The notes under the pieces were generated by a model that was not told where the DNA came from, did no database searches, and worked only from the letters and a program-made list of their open reading frames with translations. Below, piece by piece: positions 13,046 to 14,650 of a stretch of DNA of 14,650 bases. A program made the position numbers and the translations under genes. Every line of letters starts with the position of its first letter. Position 1 is the stretch's first letter. Source of the DNA: Bacteroidales bacterium (GTDB lineage: Bacteria; Bacteroidota; Bacteroidia; Bacteroidales; WCHB1-69). The DNA lies in contig JAEEUY010000260.1 of the NCBI GenBank assembly GCA_016290715.1, positions 1 to 14,650 of the forward strand, given 5' to 3'.

Positions 13046-13165
13046 CATTTTTTTTTAATTCAAAATACATTGATAAATAATTTTTTAACACTATCCGTTC
13101 CACCCTCTGCTATTACTTTCACTTATCCCAATTTCATCTCTCAATGAGATTAAGTTATTTTTATG

Positions 13166-13173
13166 TAATTTTG
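13166..13173 (+). promoter_or_regulatory. -7 element of the nfeD gene
   Basis: TAATTTTG matches the -7 consensus exactly, 16 bp before the ATG at 13190. The leader would be only about 10 nt. No clear -33 element is seen. Confidence 0.55.
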
Positions 13174-13189
13174 CAAAAAATTTATACCC

Positions 13190-14533
13190 ATGAAAAGACT
13201 TTTTATCAGTTTGTTTCTCTGTATAGGAATCTGTTTGCTTCTACCTGAAGCGAATGCACAGAAGCGGGTTTACCATTTCACCATTGATGAGGAGATTGCC
13301 AAACCGGCACTTCAAAAAACGGAATTAGCCATTGACTATGCTGAGAAGAATCATTTTGATTATATTATACTGGAAATCAACACTTTCGGAGGAGAACTAA
13401 CTTCTGCAGACAAAATACGAACACGATTATTGGATACGCACATTCCCACCATTGCCTTTATCAACAATAACGCAGCTTCGGCGGGGGCTTTAATTTCAAT
13501 AGCATGTGATAGCATATATATGGCTTCGGGGGCTTCCATAGGGGCTGCTTCTGTTGTAAACCAAAATGGAGAAATCATGCCCGACAAATACCAATCGTAT
13601 ATGCGTTCGCTGATGCGGGCAACCGCTGAAAAAAACGGGCGCAATCCGTTCATCGCTGAAGCCATGGTTGATCCTGACACTTATGTTGAAAATGTGTCTG
13701 ATACAGGTAAAGTACTGACTTTCACCACAAAAGAGGCGATTCGCCATCATTTTTGCGAAGGTGAAGCCAATTCTCCGGATGAAGTTCTCCATCTGATGGA
13801 TATTCAAAATTACACGATAGAAGATCAGCAATTAAGTTGGCTGGAAAAACTGATTGGATTCCTCATCAACCCGATTGTCAGCAGTTTGCTTATTATGGTT
13901 ATTGTTGGCGGAATCTATATGGAGTTACAGTCGCCGGGGATAGGTCTTCCCATCATTTTTGCCATCGTAGCGGCTTTACTCTATTTTGCCCCACACTACT
14001 TGCAGGGATTGGCAGAACACTGGGAGATACTGTTATTCCTCATCGGATTCGGTTTGCTCATGGTTGAAATATTTGCCATCCCCGGATTCGGTCTGTTTGG
14101 CATTAGCGGCATTGTACTCATGGTAGGGTCTCTTGTGTTAAGTTTGGTTTTCAATATCGGTTTCGATTTTCATTACACGCCCAAAGGCTCCATTTTAAAC
14201 AACTTTCTATTGGTACTCACCTCGCTCATCATTGGCTTTTTCCTATCACTTTGGTTGAGTAAAAAATTATTCACCACTGCCACCCGCTATGGCAGTCTGG
14301 CCTTGAATACCACTTTAGATAATAAAGAAGGGTTTGTGTCCGCCGATGCTATCGCCTTGCAAAAACTGGTAGGCAAGGAAGGAATAACGCATACTTTTAT
14401 GCGCCCTGCCGGGAAAGTGGAAATCGAAAACGAGCTTTACGACGCTGTTTCCGAAACAGGAGTTATTGAGAAAAATATTCCCGTAAAAGTCATTCGTTTC
14501 GAAAATGCGCAATTAGTCGTAACCGCACTATAA
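13190..14533 (+). CDS. Long-form NfeD membrane serine protease (ClpP-like domain plus OB domain)
   Basis: This 447-residue protein has a signal peptide (MKRLFISLFLCIGICLLLPEANAQ). A ClpP/SppA-like protease domain (about 28-215) includes LEINTFGGEL and NNAASAGALISIACDSIYM, with S97 as the likely nucleophile and K133 in MPDKYQSY as the likely base of a Ser-Lys dyad, as in archaeal PH1510. Four to five membrane segments lie between about 222 and 360, with a C-terminal OB-fold NfeD domain (about 375-447) ending VPVKVIRFENAQLVV-like. Family members cleave hydrophobic stretches of stomatin-like proteins and act in membrane quality control. Bacterial nfeD commonly precedes a flotillin or stomatin gene, which would lie beyond the right edge. 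It is divergent from the ribosomal operon and has its own -7 element. Confidence 0.92.
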   Translation: MKRLFISLFLCIGICLLLPEANAQKRVYHFTIDEEIAKPALQKTELAIDYAEKNHFDYIILEINTFGGELTSADKIRTRLLDTHIPTIAFINNNAASAGALISIACDSIYMASGASIGAASVVNQNGEIMPDKYQSYMRSLMRATAEKNGRNPFIAEAMVDPDTYVENVSDTGKVLTFTTKEAIRHHFCEGEANSPDEVLHLMDIQNYTIEDQQLSWLEKLIGFLINPIVSSLLIMVIVGGIYMELQSPGIGLPIIFAIVAALLYFAPHYLQGLAEHWEILLFLIGFGLLMVEIFAIPGFGLFGISGIVLMVGSLVLSLVFNIGFDFHYTPKGSILNNFLLVLTSLIIGFFLSLWLSKKLFTTATRYGSLALNTTLDNKEGFVSADAIALQKLVGKEGITHTFMRPAGKVEIENELYDAVSETGVIEKNIPVKVIRFENAQLVVTAL

Positions 14534-14650
14534 ATTCTTTTTTGTTTCAAAAAAAAGATTAACTTTGCATGTCTCCTTAAAATAAAACTAATATACTGAA
14601 ATATAACATCTTACAATAACAAATCAAACATAAAAAACTAAATATCGTGA
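14534..14650 (+). promoter_or_regulatory. Leader of a gene beyond the right edge, with -7 element
   Basis: TAACTTTG at 14560-14567 is an exact -7 match. The following 83 bp are A-rich and contain no ATG, so the next start lies outside the window. A weak T/A-rich inverted repeat (TCTTTTTT with AAAAAAGA, near 14536-14558) lies between the nfeD stop and this element and might act as a poor terminator. The nearest TTTG is 15 bp upstream of the -7 element, shorter than usual. Confidence 0.45.

Overview
The window looks like a chromosomal segment from a member of the Bacteroidales (Bacteroidota). The evidence is a type IX secretion (T9SS) sorting domain, repeated matches to the Bacteroidetes -7 promoter element TAnnTTTG ahead of genes, an alpha-oxoamine synthase of the sphingolipid or sulfonolipid kind, a remnant of a Bacteroidetes-style RHS core, and the gene order rpsF-rpsR-rplI divergent from nfeD. 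I do not assign a genus.

Layout: (1) 1-1632, minus strand: a T9SS-sorted secreted protein followed 10 bp later by a long-chain acyl-CoA synthetase that runs off the left edge. (2) 1633-2183: non-coding, with an RHS C-terminal fragment, a CTTGAC...GTCAA repeat and the terminator of the next gene. (3) 2184-3446, minus: alpha-oxoamine synthase, probably serine palmitoyltransferase. (4) 3749-6456, plus: a tight three-gene cell-envelope operon of FKBP-type prolyl isomerase, BtuF-like periplasmic-binding lipoprotein and PagL-like lipid A deacylase. (5) 6525-11475: a candidate island bounded by a perfect 33-bp direct repeat. It holds a two-gene restriction-modification system resembling type IIB BcgI (nuclease-methylase fusion plus a two-domain specificity subunit) and a RhuM-family protein with a PLD-like C-terminus, all on the minus strand, and palindromic repeats at both ends. 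(6) 11476-11884: non-coding repeats and a strong terminator. (7) 11885-12992, minus: ribosomal proteins bL9, bS18 and bS6. (8) 13190-14533, plus: long-form NfeD membrane serine protease. (9) 14534-14650: leader of a gene beyond the right edge.

Most genes fit known families. The points that stand out are the bounded restriction island, a 124-bp imperfect palindrome in the apparent 5' leader of the restriction operon, a 33-bp repeat that begins with ATG and ends with an in-frame TGA, evenly spaced short repeats upstream of rhuM, and a non-canonical P-loop in the acyl-CoA synthetase. No tRNA, rRNA, CRISPR array or transposase gene was recognised.
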